Shown here: positions 46,472 through 60,453 of the stretch, piece by piece
Layout: every line of letters begins with the position of its first letter
How positions within the stretch are numbered: position 1 is the first letter of the stretch
NCBI RefSeq assembly: GCF_034479375.1
Contig: NZ_CP140155.1
Span: forward strand, 248,001 to 312,000
Direction of reading: 5' to 3'
Length of the DNA stretch: 64,000 nucleotides
DNA from: Rhodopseudomonas palustris
Lineage (GTDB): Bacteria > Pseudomonadota > Alphaproteobacteria > Rhizobiales > Xanthobacteraceae
Position numbers and translations under genes: made by a program
The notes under the pieces: model-generated
Database searches by the model: none
Told to the model about the DNA's origin: nothing
What the model saw: the letters and a program-made list of their open reading frames with translations, nothing else

Positions 46472-47377
46472 TCAACCGGCCGAGGTGCCGTGGGTGACGA
46501 TCCGGCCGAGCCCCGCGATCATGCGGTCGAGCACGAAGCCGATGATGCCGACATAGAACAGCGCCAGAATGATCTCGCTGATATGCGAAGAATTCCAGGC
46601 GTCCCAGATGAAGAAACCGATGCCGACGCCGCCGATCAGCATCTCGGCCGCGATGATCGCCAGCCACGACAGGCCGATGCCGATACGCAGGCCGGTGAAG
46701 ATGTAGGGCGCAGCCGAGGGCAGCATCACCTTCCAGAAGAACTCCAGCGGATTGAGCTGCACCACCGCGGCGACGTTGCGATAGTCCTGCGGAATGTTGC
46801 GGATGCCGACCGCGGTGTTGATGATGATCGGCCAGATCGAGGTGATGAAGATCACGAAGATCGCCGAGGGCTGGCCGTCGCGGAAGGCGGCGAGCGCCAG
46901 CGGCAGCCAGGCCAGCGGCGGAATCGTGCGCAATACCTGGAAGATCGGATCGAGTCCGCGCATCGCCCACACCGACTGCCCGACCAGCACGCCGAGCGCG
47001 ATGCCGACGATCGCCGCCAGCGAGTAGCCCAACGCGACACGCTGCAGGCTGGCGCTCAGATGCCAGAACAGCCCCTTGTCGAGGCCGCCGCGATCGAAGA
47101 ACGGATCGAAGATCAGCTCCTTGGTGTCGGTGTAGACCTTGGACGGCGGCGGCAACGCCGAACCCGGCTGTCGGCAGACCAATTCCCAGAACACCATCAG
47201 CAGCGTGAACACGATCAGCGGCGGGATCACCCGGGCCGCGGTTTCGCGCGCGGCCTTGATGTATTTGTCGGCGCGCGGCTGCAGCTTCGGCCGCATCGCC
47301 ACCACCGCGGAAGGCGGCGGCGCGAGCACGGTGACGGTTTCGGTTTCGGTCCCGGATTTGAGGGCGGTCATCGACAT
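46472..47377 (-). CDS. nrtB: Nitrate ABC transporter permease
   Basis: This 301-residue inner-membrane protein of the NrtB/SsuC/TauC group has about six helices. The EAA-type loop reads AAVVQLNPLEFFWKVMLPSAAPYIFTGLRIGIGLSW. LRTIPPLAWLPLALAAF and INTAVGIRNIPQDYRNVA are NrtB landmarks. The N terminus carries a cytoplasmic extension of about 45 residues. It lies 61 bases after nrtA. Confidence 0.93.
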   Translation of the reverse strand: MSMTALKSGTETETVTVLAPPPSAVVAMRPKLQPRADKYIKAARETAARVIPPLIVFTLLMVFWELVCRQPGSALPPPSKVYTDTKELIFDPFFDRGGLDKGLFWHLSASLQRVALGYSLAAIVGIALGVLVGQSVWAMRGLDPIFQVLRTIPPLAWLPLALAAFRDGQPSAIFVIFITSIWPIIINTAVGIRNIPQDYRNVAAVVQLNPLEFFWKVMLPSAAPYIFTGLRIGIGLSWLAIIAAEMLIGGVGIGFFIWDAWNSSHISEIILALFYVGIIGFVLDRMIAGLGRIVTHGTSAG

Positions 47378-47438
47378 CGGCGTGGCTCTCCGTCGTCAGT
47401 AGGGGCGGGCCGCGCGTGTGCGCGGCCCGGTGTGGCGG

Positions 47439-48752
47439 TTACGCTTCGACGCGCTTGATCGACAGCGACTTCAGGTAGGCGGCGGGATCTTCCGGATCGA
47501 ACACCTTGCCGTCGAAGAACGTCTCCTTGCCGCGCGAGGTCGAGGCCGGCATCGCGGTGACGCCGAGCGCCTTGGCGGCATCCTTCCACAGGTCTTCGCG
47601 GTTGACCTTGGCGATCAGCGCTTTGCTGTCGAAGCCGGCTTCGTACTTGCCCCAGCGGATGTCCTCGGTCATGAACCACAGATCGTGGCTCTGATACGGG
47701 TAGGACGCGAAATCCTCCCAGAATTTCATGATGTGCGGCGAGTTCTCGACCACACGGCCGGTGCCGTAGTCGAACTTGCCCTTGACGCGGTCGGTGACGT
47801 CGTCGACCGGGCAGTTGATCCACTGCCGCTTGGCGCAGATCGCCGCGACCTCGTCGCGGTTCTCCGGCTTCTCGCACCATTGCTGCGCTTCGAGCACCGC
47901 CATCAGCAGCGCCTTGGCGGCTTTCGGGTACTTGTCGACCCAGGCGGCGCGCATGCCGAAGGATTTCTCCGGATGCTTGTTCCAGAGCTCGCCGGTGGTC
48001 AGCGCGGTGTAGCCGATGTTCTGGTGGATCAGCTGCAGATTCCACGGCTCGCAGACGCAGAAGCAGTCCATCGTGCCGACCTTCATGTTGGCCACCATCT
48101 GCGGCGGCGGCACCACGATGGTTTCGATGTCCTTGTCCGGATCGATGCCGCCGGCGGCGAGCCAGTAGCGGATCCACAGATCGTGGGTGCCGCCCGGGAA
48201 GGTCATCGCCGCCTTCACAGATTTGCCGGCGGCCTTCTTCTTCTCCAGAGCCGTCTTGAACGGCGCGCTGTCGAGGCCGACCTTGATGTCGGCATATTCC
48301 TTGCCGACCGAGATGCACTGCCCGTTCAGATTGAGCCGCGCCAAAATGTACATCGGCGTCGGCACGTTGTTCTGCGTCACTTTGCCGGCGCTGATCAGAT
48401 AAGGCATCGGCGTGAGAATATGCGCGCCGTCGATGCCGTTGCCTTCGGAGCCGAGCACCAGGTTGTCGCGCGTGGTGCCCCACGACGCCTGCTTCAGCAC
48501 TTCGACGTCCGGCATGCCGTATTTCGCGAAGATGCCCTTCTCCTTGGCGACGAACAGCGGCGAGGCGTCGGTCAGCGCGATGAAGCCGAGCTTGGCGCCC
48601 TTCACCTCGGGGCCGCCCTCCTGCGCGAAGGCGCCGCCGGGCAAGTTCAGCTTCGCTGCAGCGAGCAATGCGGCTGCGCTGCCGCCGGCCTTCAGGAGTT
48701 GGCGGCGGCTCACTCTGCTTCCGGTGCGGTCCTTGCTGATCATCGTTGCCAT
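47439..48752 (-). CDS. nrtA: Nitrate-binding protein NrtA with Tat signal
   Basis: This 437-residue protein has a twin-arginine signal, SRRQLLKAGG, cleaved after about residue 43 (GGAFAQ). The NrtA body includes KLGFIALTDASPLFVAKEKGIFAKYGM, TFPGGTHDLWIRYWLAAGGIDP and VPPPQMVANMKVGTMDCFCVCEPWN. It captures nitrate or nitrite in the periplasm for NrtB-NrtC. GCAGGGAAC precedes the ATG. Its leader contains the ANTAR antitermination element, so expression should depend on NasT and nitrate. Confidence 0.94.
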   Translation of the reverse strand: MATMISKDRTGSRVSRRQLLKAGGSAAALLAAAKLNLPGGAFAQEGGPEVKGAKLGFIALTDASPLFVAKEKGIFAKYGMPDVEVLKQASWGTTRDNLVLGSEGNGIDGAHILTPMPYLISAGKVTQNNVPTPMYILARLNLNGQCISVGKEYADIKVGLDSAPFKTALEKKKAAGKSVKAAMTFPGGTHDLWIRYWLAAGGIDPDKDIETIVVPPPQMVANMKVGTMDCFCVCEPWNLQLIHQNIGYTALTTGELWNKHPEKSFGMRAAWVDKYPKAAKALLMAVLEAQQWCEKPENRDEVAAICAKRQWINCPVDDVTDRVKGKFDYGTGRVVENSPHIMKFWEDFASYPYQSHDLWFMTEDIRWGKYEAGFDSKALIAKVNREDLWKDAAKALGVTAMPASTSRGKETFFDGKVFDPEDPAAYLKSLSIKRVEA

Positions 48753-48815
48753 GTTCCCTGCTGGGGTCGCGCGACCCTGTTTGCTTGTGATGCGGGCGCC
48801 TTCGAAAAATCGGCA

Positions 48816-48863
48816 AAAAAAAGCCGCCGCCTGGCCTCGCTTGCACGAGCCAGGACAGCGGCA
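48816..48863 (-). terminator. Attenuator terminator in the nrtA leader
   Basis: Arms GCCGC-tgt-CCTGGC-TCG and CGA-g-GCCAGG-cg-GCGGC enclose TGCAAG and are followed by TTTTTTTT. It lies 64 bases upstream of the nrtA start and would stop transcription unless the P2 hairpin forms. Confidence 0.85.
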
Positions 48864-48912
48864 TTGCTGTCGGAGTTATCGATGGACGCCGGGACACCCA
48901 TCGGTGACCCGT
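48816..48912 (-). promoter_or_regulatory. ANTAR-type antitermination leader of nrtA (NasT target)
   Basis: On the minus strand, hairpin P1 (48912-48891) has arms CGGG-t-CACC and GGTG-t-CCCG. Hairpin P2 (48872-48855) is GACAGC-AATGCC-GCTGTC, with a hexaloop having A at position 1 and G at position 4, as ANTAR proteins require. The 3' arm of P2 overlaps the 5' arm of a terminator (GCCGC...CCTGGC/GCCAGG...GCGGC) ending in eight U at 48823-48816. P2 and the terminator exclude each other. NasT, encoded at 50665, is the expected ligand. The P1 loop does not match the A1/G4 rule, which is the weak point. Confidence 0.8.
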
Positions 48913-48923
48913 ACTAAGCATAG

Positions 48924-48938
48924 CGAAAACCGTGCCAA
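48924..48938 (-). promoter_or_regulatory. Sigma-54 (-24/-12) promoter of nrtA
   Basis: TGGCACGGTTTTCGC on the minus strand has GG-N10-GC spacing and the TGGCAC -24 element. The predicted start (about 48912) falls at the first base of the P1 hairpin. This suits NtrC-dependent nitrogen control of nitrate assimilation. Confidence 0.75.
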
Positions 48939-49099
48939 CTGATCGAGTCAGGTGATCCGATAGCATTTGCAATTAGTTGACGTTCGCGCCGTGAATTGTT
49001 CGAGGTCACCCGCGACCGCGCTCAGCGCAGCGGGCTTGTGCAGAGTGGCGACGAAATGTGCAGCGCAGCAGGGCAGGGAGGCGCCGCGAGCACGACCAG

Positions 49100-49302
49100 C
49101 TCCTTCTCCCCGCGCGCGGGGAGAAGGCTGGGATGAGGGGGCGCCTCAAGTCACCCTCCCCTGGAGGGGAAGGGTCGCTCGCGCAGCGAGCGGGGTGGGG
49201 TGGCGAAGAGTTCATCCGCCGAGCTTGCGGCTCACCCCACCCCGTCCCGCATCCCGCTACGCGGGTTGCGTGCCGACCCTCCCCCTCCAGGGGAGGGTGA
49301 GA
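49100..49302. repeat. Inverted repeats between nrtA and nasS
   Basis: CTCCTTCTCCCC-gcgcg-GGGGAGAAGG is followed by CACCCTCCCCTGGAGGGGAA with a mirrored CCCTCCCCCTCCAGGGGAGG plus GTG. CTCGCGCAGCGAG and CCCGCTACGCGGG hairpins lie between. Confidence 0.75.
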
Positions 49303-49319
49303 GAGAGGTGACCGCGGCC

Positions 49320-50480
49320 TCAGCGCCGGATGCTGAGCGCCGACAGATAGCCCGCGATGTCGTCCGGATCGAAATGCGTGCCGGTGCATTCGCCGATGCC
49401 GTCGGCGGGGGCGATCGGCAGGATCGGCGGCGTGCCGACGGCGGCGTCGTAGAGGTCGGGCCGGAACACCGCCTTGGCCGCGGCCAGCAGTTCGGCCGAC
49501 AGCGGCGCCTGGCCCCAGCGCACCATCTGTGCGTAGTTCCAAGCGCCCTGCACCGGATCGGGCCGCGCCGCGGCTTCGCGCCCGACCAGCAGATAGCGGT
49601 CGGTCTCGCGGATGCGGCCGTCGGGCGACACTTTGAGCCGGCCGTCGAGGGTGCGGCGGATCAGCTCCGGCGTGACTTCGATGCGGCCCGGCGCGGTGAG
49701 GATGGAGCAGACCTCGTCGCGATTGGGTTCGTGCTCGATGAACTGCGCGGCGCGGTCGTGCGCCCGGATCAGCCGCGCCAGCGTGTCGGGATGGCCCTCG
49801 GCCCAGGAGGCGCGCACCGCCAGCATCTTCTCCGCCGCGCGCTGGAACAGCTCGCAGGCGAAGTGCAGGATGTGGCCGATGCCGAGATCGATCGCCACCG
49901 AATTCCACGGCGCGCCGACGCAGAAGCCGTCGAGATGCTTGTTGGCGAGGCTTTCGACCATATAGGGCGGCGGCAGTACCACGAGGCGCACGTCCTCGTC
50001 GGGATCAACCCCGCCGGTCGCCATCCAGAACCGCAAATCGTAATTGTGGCTGGAGAACGGGAAGGTCATGCCGAAGATCAGCGGCTCCAGCCCCAGCGCC
50101 TTGCGCTCGGCGACGACGCGCGCCAGCGCCCGTGCCGAGACCAGCGGATCGGCGACGTCGCCCTCGGCCATCGCCGCGATCGCTGCCTGCAGATCCGGCG
50201 ACACGGTGATGGCGTTGCCGTTGACGCCGAGCCCGAAGCCCGAGATCACCGGCACCTTGATGTGGCCGATGCCGAGGCTCGAGGCGACCGCCATCGGCGC
50301 CAGCAGATGGGCCGCGTCGAACAGGCCGATGTTGAACTTGTCGCGGACATTGGCCCAGGAGATTTCGCGCACCAGCTCGACGTCGAGCCCTTCGGCGGCG
50401 CAGAACCCCTTGTCGACGGCGACGATCAGCGCCGCCGCGTCGGCCAGCGGGATGAATCCGATGCGCAGGCGCTCGCTCAT
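49320..50480 (-). CDS. nasS: NasS nitrate sensor (cytoplasmic NrtA homologue)
   Basis: This 386-residue NrtA-like protein starts MSERLRIGFIPLADAAALIVAVDKGF directly with the fold and has no signal peptide, so it is cytoplasmic. Shared NrtA segments are TFPFSSHNYDLRFWMATGGVDPDEDV and VLPPPYMVESLANKHLDGFCVGAPWN. In NasS-NasT systems NasS holds NasT inactive until nitrate or nitrite binds. It follows nasT by 184 bases that contain a repeat. The start at 50480 fits the family; upstream frame is repeat DNA. Confidence 0.92.
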   Translation of the reverse strand: MSERLRIGFIPLADAAALIVAVDKGFCAAEGLDVELVREISWANVRDKFNIGLFDAAHLLAPMAVASSLGIGHIKVPVISGFGLGVNGNAITVSPDLQAAIAAMAEGDVADPLVSARALARVVAERKALGLEPLIFGMTFPFSSHNYDLRFWMATGGVDPDEDVRLVVLPPPYMVESLANKHLDGFCVGAPWNSVAIDLGIGHILHFACELFQRAAEKMLAVRASWAEGHPDTLARLIRAHDRAAQFIEHEPNRDEVCSILTAPGRIEVTPELIRRTLDGRLKVSPDGRIRETDRYLLVGREAAARPDPVQGAWNYAQMVRWGQAPLSAELLAAAKAVFRPDLYDAAVGTPPILPIAPADGIGECTGTHFDPDDIAGYLSALSIRR

Positions 50481-50503
50481 GCTGGACGCTCCAGCTTTCC
50501 GCT

Positions 50504-50632
50504 CGTCATGCCCGGCCTTGTGCCGGGCATCCACGCCTTGCTGACGGAAACGCGAGAAAGGCGTGGATGGCCGGGCCTTCGCCGCGCCGGAGCGGCTTCG
50601 GCCGCGCAGGCGGGACGAGCCCGGCCATGACG
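50504..50632. repeat. Inverted GTCATGCCCGGCCTTGTGCC repeat between nasT and nasS
   Basis: CGTCATGCCCGGCCTTGTGC with GGGCATCCACGCC is mirrored by GGCGTGGATGGCCGGGCC and GAGCCCGGCCATGACG. Same family as 19471-19559. Confidence 0.8.
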
Positions 50633-50664
50633 CGTGGAGAGGATGGTGGCAATGGCGCTACGCA

Positions 50665-51249
50665 TCATTTCAGCATCTCCGACGCGGTGACCACCGACTG
50701 GGCGATCTCGGCGATTTTCTTCTTCTCGTTCATGGCCGCGGTCCGCAGCAGGACGTAGGCCTGCTCTTCGGTCAGGCCCTTGGCCTTCATCAAAATGCCC
50801 TTGGCGCGGTCGATCACCTTGCGGTCGTCCAGCGCGCTGCGGGCGCGATGCAGCTCTGTCTCGAGATGGGCGAAGGCGTTGAAGCGCGAGATGCACAGAT
50901 CGAGGATGTGCTTCATCCGCTCCTTCTTCAGCCCGTCCACGATATAGGCCGAGACGCCGGCGTCGACCGAGGCCTGGATCGAGGCGGTGTCGCTCTGGTC
51001 GACGAACATCGCGATCGGCCGCTTCACGATCCTGGAGACCTGGAACATCTGCTCCAGCATGTCGCGGCTCGGGTTCTCCAGGTCGATCAGGATGACGTCG
51101 GGGTCGATCTCGTAGATCCGCGCCAGCAGATTGGTGGTCGCGGCCAGATAGGTGATCTGCGTCATGCCGGCTTCGCGCAGCCCCTCGGTGAGAATCCCGG
51201 CGCGCACCGGATTCTCGTCGACGATCACGATTTTCAGCAGCGGGTCCAT
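50665..51249 (-). CDS. nasT: NasT ANTAR-domain nitrate-responsive antiterminator
   Basis: This 194-residue protein has a receiver-like domain (about 1-120; LKIVIVDENPVRAGIL, LIDLENP with D56) joined by a helix to a C-terminal ANTAR RNA-binding domain (about 130-190; ALDDRKVIDRAKGILMKAKG, TEEQAYVLLRTAAM). In NasST systems it is freed from NasS by nitrate and binds two-hairpin RNA leaders to prevent termination. The leader before nrtA matches that target. It is divergent from glpK. The start at 51249 opens directly at the receiver fold. Confidence 0.93.
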   Translation of the reverse strand: MDPLLKIVIVDENPVRAGILTEGLREAGMTQITYLAATTNLLARIYEIDPDVILIDLENPSRDMLEQMFQVSRIVKRPIAMFVDQSDTASIQASVDAGVSAYIVDGLKKERMKHILDLCISRFNAFAHLETELHRARSALDDRKVIDRAKGILMKAKGLTEEQAYVLLRTAAMNEKKKIAEIAQSVVTASEMLK

Positions 51250-51425
51250 CGGGCGGCGGTGTCTCGATCGGGGCGGACCAGTGCGACAAACCACAGTCCG
51301 GCGGCCAAATGAAGGAGATTCGCTGGGCAGCGCGCCGGCCGGCGTGCCGATATTGACGCCGCAAGCGCGATCGGGTGGGGTGCGGTCAAACGCTTCCGAC
51401 ATTCGACAATCCGGGACGAACGCTC

Positions 51426-52928
<1,503 letters not shown>

Positions 52929-52948
52929 GGATCGGAGTGGGCCCGCAG

Positions 52949-53542
52949 ATGATGCTTCCCGACGGCTATTCCGATGTGCCTGCCGGCAAGATTGCGGCGG
53001 TCGTCACGCATCTGCAGATGACGGCGCGCCCGTCTTTGCTTGCAGAGCGGGCCGGGCCATGGACGCTGCGCCGCGTCGCCGACCCCGATGTCGACTGGTT
53101 TCGCGATCTGTTTTATCGCGTCGGCCATCACTGGCTCTGGTTCTCGCGGCTGCGGATGTCCGACGATGAACTCCGCGCCGCCATTCATGCACCGCTCGTC
53201 GAAATCCATGCCCTGTCCTACGACGGCCGTGATGAAGGCCTGCTCGAACTCGATTTCCGCACCGCGCGCGAATGCGAGCTGGCGTTTTTCGGCGTGACCG
53301 CTCGTCTGATTGGAAGCGGAGCCGGTCGCTGGCTGATGAATCGTGCGCTGGAAGCGGCGTGGTCGCGCCCGGTCGATCGGCTCTGGCTCCACACCTGCAC
53401 CTTCGACCATCCGAAGGCGCTGGCGTTCTACGAACGCACCGGCTTCATCGCGTTCCGCCGCCAGATCGAGATCGCCGATGATCCTCGGCTCGACGGCTTC
53501 ATCCCACGCAGCGCAGCCGGGCACGTTCCGATCATCGAATGA
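52949..53542 (+). CDS. GNAT-family N-acetyltransferase
   Basis: This 197-residue protein has the GNAT pattern: ELDFRTARECELAFFGVTARLIGSGAGRWLMNRAL contains the acetyl-CoA loop (RLIGSGAGRWL, a form of R/Q-x-x-G-x-G/A), and FDHPKALAFYERTGFIAFRR is the C-terminal motif B. Substrate unknown. The gene starts 20 bases after glpK; ATG 52949, ATG 52952 or GTG 52937 are all possible starts. Confidence 0.82.
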   Translation: MMLPDGYSDVPAGKIAAVVTHLQMTARPSLLAERAGPWTLRRVADPDVDWFRDLFYRVGHHWLWFSRLRMSDDELRAAIHAPLVEIHALSYDGRDEGLLELDFRTARECELAFFGVTARLIGSGAGRWLMNRALEAAWSRPVDRLWLHTCTFDHPKALAFYERTGFIAFRRQIEIADDPRLDGFIPRSAAGHVPIIE

Positions 53543-53884
53543 TCACCCGTAGGGTGAGCAGAGGCGCGTAGCGCCGTGCCCACGCGGCCGTTGCGTGACA
53601 GCCGATCGACGTGTGGCACCGGCGCCGCCACACCTCCTCACGTCATCGCCCGCGAAAGCGGGCGATCCAGGATTCCAGTGCGCCCGCAGGTCGGCACCGC
53701 TTTTGCCATATACGCTATGCGATACTGCATCACCCGCCTTCGCGGGTGATGACGGTCGTTGGGCGGATCACCGCAGTGATAGCAGTGAATGCCGACCGAG
53801 GTAGCCTTCAGGTCGGTCCGCAGGTCGGCGAGCCTCAGGGTGCGTCCGCGTGAACGGACTGGGGCGTGCACCGAGAGGTGGTGC
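53543..53884. other. Gene-free stretch with repeats between GNAT gene and metH
   Basis: This convergent 342-base gap has a CGTAGGGTGAGCAGAGGCGC unit (53550-53590). It also has an inverted CGTCATCGCCCGCGAAAGCG...CCGCCTTCGCGGGTGATGACG pair (53641-53754). No coding sequence is seen. Confidence 0.65.
53641..53754. repeat. Inverted GTCATCGCCCGCGAAAGCGG repeat
   Basis: The arm CGTCATCGCCCGCGAAAGCG is mirrored by CGCCTTCGCGGGTGATGACG, with about 70 bases between. It belongs to the same broad class of GTCAT-ended intergenic repeats seen elsewhere in the window. Confidence 0.75.
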
Positions 53885-57787
<3,903 letters not shown>

Positions 57788-57807
57788 TTGCGGAGTACTC
57801 AGCGCGA

Positions 57808-57922
57808 CTCCCTCTCCCCGTCGGGGAGAGGGCTGGGGTGAGGGGGATCGAACGCATGCGGCCTGATCGTTCGGGCAATCGTCTCGAGCACGCCGTCGAT
57901 GTTCGACAGGGGAGAGGGAGCG
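57808..57922. repeat. CCCTCTCCCC repeat between metF and metH
   Basis: CTCCCTCTCCCC-gtc-GGGGAGAGGG makes a compact hairpin at 57809-57834, followed by GGGGTGAGGGGG and a second GGGAGAGGG at 57910. It lies in the 166-base metF-metH gap. Confidence 0.65.
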
Positions 57923-57953
57923 CGCCATCCGCGCGGAGAGTTCAGTTGCAAGT

Positions 57954-58841
57954 TCACGCTGCTTTCCTTGCGGCATTGGGCCGAAGGCCGAGCAGATGGC
58001 TGATCGCGAACACCAGGTCGGCGCGGTTCATGGTGTAGAAATGGAAGGTGTCGACGCCGTGCTTGGCGAGCTTGTGGACCTGGCCGGCCGCCATCGTCGC
58101 GGCCACCAGCTTGCGGGTGTCGGGATCGTCGTCGAGACCTTCGAACTGCTTCGCCAGCCAGTCCGGCACGCTGGCGCCGGCGCGCGTGGCGAAGCTGGAA
58201 GCCTGCTTGAAGTTCTGCACCGGCAGGATGCCGGGCACGATCGGAATGTCGATGCCGCGGGCGCGGACGCGGTCGAGGTAGCGGAAGTACAGATCGTTGT
58301 CGAAAAAGAACTGCGTGATGGCGCGGGTCGCCCCGGCATCGACCTTCGCCTGCAGCATGTCGAGGTCGGCGTCGAAGCCGCTGCTCTCCGGATGCTTCTC
58401 CGGATAGGCCGACACCGTGACGTCGATGTCCGGATGCTTGCGCTTGATCGACGCGACCAGATCGGCCGAGCTGCGATAGCCCTGCGGATGCGGCGTGTAG
58501 GCGCCGCCGAGCCCGCTCGACGGATCGCCGCGCAGCGCGACGATGTGGCGGACGCCGATCTCGTAGTAGCGCTCGACCACCTCGTCGACATCGGCGCAGG
58601 GCGCGTCGACGCAGGTGAGGTGGGCGGCCGGCGTCAGGCTGGTTTCGCGCAGGATGCGGGCGATGGTCGAATGGGTGCGCTCGCGGGTCGAGCCGCCGGC
58701 GCCGTAGGTCACCGAGACGAAACGCGGATGCAGCGGCGCCAGCCGGCTGATGGCCTGCCACAGATTGCGTTCCATCTCGTCGGTCTTCGGCGGAAAGAAC
58801 TCGAACGAGATCGCCGGAATGTGCTGCAGCACGTCGCTCAT
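57954..58841 (-). CDS. metF: Methylenetetrahydrofolate reductase
   Basis: This 295-residue TIM-barrel flavoprotein shows [10 protein letters not shown] at the N terminus, the FAD-site segment [30 protein letters not shown] and [13 protein letters not shown]. It makes 5-methyltetrahydrofolate, the methyl donor used by MetH encoded just downstream, so the pair forms a methionine-synthesis unit. Confidence 0.95.
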   Translation of the reverse strand: MSDVLQHIPAISFEFFPPKTDEMERNLWQAISRLAPLHPRFVSVTYGAGGSTRERTHSTIARILRETSLTPAAHLTCVDAPCADVDEVVERYYEIGVRHIVALRGDPSSGLGGAYTPHPQGYRSSADLVASIKRKHPDIDVTVSAYPEKHPESSGFDADLDMLQAKVDAGATRAITQFFFDNDLYFRYLDRVRARGIDIPIVPGILPVQNFKQASSFATRAGASVPDWLAKQFEGLDDDPDTRKLVAATMAAGQVHKLAKHGVDTFHFYTMNRADLVFAISHLLGLRPNAARKAA

Positions 58842-59282
58842 GTCGGGTCATCCAGAGTGAAAGTCGAAACTCACGTCGACCGCTGCATCGCAAAGCGGAG
58901 TCGTTACGACGTCGTAGCCGGTCGTGCGTGCACCGCCGCATCGGCCGACGCTTTCGAAATTAAGCCGAACCCGCGGGGCGATCCAGCCCACCCATCGGCG
59001 AAATCGGGTGGGAATTTGCCCAACAGATGTTAATTAGACTGAAAATCTGGCATTCAAGTCCTTGAAAGTGGGCAAGATTGGCCGAGATTCCGGCTGCTTC
59101 TGTAGGGTTTCGCCCGAAAAACAAGGAATATCAGCACGGTTGCGGCGCCGGGATGAAAAACCAGACGAGATCTCCTCGCAAAAGTCCCAGGACTGCCCAC
59201 TAAGAGGTTCCGATCCTCCTTACGGCGAATTTCCTAGCCGCTTACCTTTGCGCCACTCGTGGTTGAGCATTACCTTAGCCGG
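58842..59282. other. Divergent promoter region, metF and luciferase-like gene
   Basis: This 441-base region is the longest non-repeat gap. CCCACCC (58987-58993) and GGGTGGG (59006-59012) form a hairpin. I found no B12-box (GCCACTG) or recognisable riboswitch core, and no credible small gene. Base composition is less GC-rich than its neighbours between about 59015 and 59240. Confidence 0.5.
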
Positions 59283-60299
59283 ATGTTACCACTCTCCATC
59301 CTCGACCTGTCCGTCGTCACCACCGGCACCCCGCCGGCGGCGGCGTTGCGCAACTCGATCGACCTCGCCCGGCATGCCGACAAGCTCGGCTATGTCCGCT
59401 ACTGGCTGGCCGAACATCACAATCTGCCGTCGGTGGCGAGTCCGGCGCCGGAAATCATGATCGGGCAGATCGCGGCGGTGACCGAGCGCATCCGCGTCGG
59501 CTCCGGCGGCGTGATGCTGCCCAACCACGCGCCGCTGATGGTCGCCGAGCGCTTCAAGATGCTGGAGGCGCTGTTCCCCGGCCGGATCGATCTCGGCATC
59601 GGCCGCGCGCCCGGCACCGATCAGGCGACGATGCACGCGCTGCGCCGCCGGCTCGACATCCGCGAGGGCGACGATTTTCTCGAGCGGCTGCAGGAGTTGA
59701 TGCTGTGGGAGACGCGCGGCTGGCCCGCCGGCCATCCCTACAACAATGTCGTCGCCATGCCGAACGACGCGCCGCTGCCGCCGGTCTGGCTGCTCGGCTC
59801 CAGCGATTACAGCTCGGAGCTGTCGGCGCAGGTCGGCATGGGCTTCGCCTTCGCGCATCACTTCGCGTCCTACGACGCCGTCGAGGCGCTGACGCATTAC
59901 CGCGCCGCTTTCCGGCCGACCCGCTGGCGCAGCAAGCCGCACGCTATTCTCGCGGTGGCGGCGGTGATCGCCGAGACCGACGAGGAGGCCGAGCGGCTGG
60001 CGATCTCGATGGACATCAACCGGCTGCGCCGCGACCGCGGCCAGTACGTGCCGCTGCCGAGCGTCGAGGAGGCGCAGGCCTATCCCTTGACCGATGCCGA
60101 CCGCGCTTCGATCACGCGCAACCGCTCGCGGCTGTTCGTCGGTAGCCCGGCGACGGTGATGCAGGCGCTGCAGCCGCTGATCAGCGCCAGCCAGGCCGAC
60201 GAACTGATGGTGATCACCGCCACCTACGACCACGACGCCCGCAAGCGCAGCTACACGCTGTTGGCGGAAGCGTTCGAGGCACAGAGGGCGGCGGCGTAG
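59283..60299 (+). CDS. Luciferase-like (LLM class) flavin monooxygenase
   Basis: This 338-residue protein matches the bacterial-luciferase superfamily group often annotated as alkanal monooxygenase-like: MLPLSILDLSVVTTG, RYWLAEHHN, GSGGVMLPNHAPLMVAERFKMLEALFPGRIDLGIGRAPGTD, WLLGSS and FAHHFA. It should use reduced flavin and oxygen; no substrate can be named. ATG 59283 gives the standard start; a GTG at 59259 would add eight residues. Confidence 0.9.
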   Translation: MLPLSILDLSVVTTGTPPAAALRNSIDLARHADKLGYVRYWLAEHHNLPSVASPAPEIMIGQIAAVTERIRVGSGGVMLPNHAPLMVAERFKMLEALFPGRIDLGIGRAPGTDQATMHALRRRLDIREGDDFLERLQELMLWETRGWPAGHPYNNVVAMPNDAPLPPVWLLGSSDYSSELSAQVGMGFAFAHHFASYDAVEALTHYRAAFRPTRWRSKPHAILAVAAVIAETDEEAERLAISMDINRLRRDRGQYVPLPSVEEAQAYPLTDADRASITRNRSRLFVGSPATVMQALQPLISASQADELMVITATYDHDARKRSYTLLAEAFEAQRAAA

Positions 60300-60312
60300 T
60301 TCGGTTCGAGTC

Positions 60313-60415
60313 CGTCATTCCGGGGCGCGAGCGTCAGCTCGCGAGCCCGGAATCTAGAGGAGTTCATCATCTCGGGATTCCGGGTTCGCTTGCTGCGCAA
60401 GCGCCCCGGAATGAC
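60313..60415. repeat. Inverted CGTCATTCCGGGGCGCGAGC repeat
   Basis: CGTCATTCCGGGGCGCGAGC with GAGCCCGGAATC is mirrored by GGATTCCGGGTTCGC and GCGCCCCGGAATGAC. It sits between the convergent LLM and pheA genes. Same family as 33704-33808. Confidence 0.8.
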
Positions 60416-60453
60416 CACGCGTGGATGAATCGGCGACGGAGGTCAGTTAGACT

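Larger units (their letters stand above)
48753..49319. other. nrtA leader and repeat-filled intergenic region
   Basis: This 567-base gap contains the nrtA leader with sigma-54 promoter and attenuator (48816-48938) and a block of inverted repeats (49100-49302) after nasS. I see no coding sequence; open frames here are interrupted or follow the repeats. Confidence 0.7.

Noticed and set aside
30649..50632. CRISPR-like arrays among the many short repeats
   Set aside because: The repeats are inverted pairs scattered singly between genes, with no regular spacers and no cas genes.
58842..59282. Cobalamin or SAM riboswitch upstream of metF
   Set aside because: I could not find the B12 box or a convincing SAM-II core on the minus strand; only a generic hairpin is visible.
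59062..59460. 132-codon frame before the luciferase-like gene
   Set aside because: It runs out of frame into a real gene and its sequence has no domain pattern; the region looks like upstream DNA.
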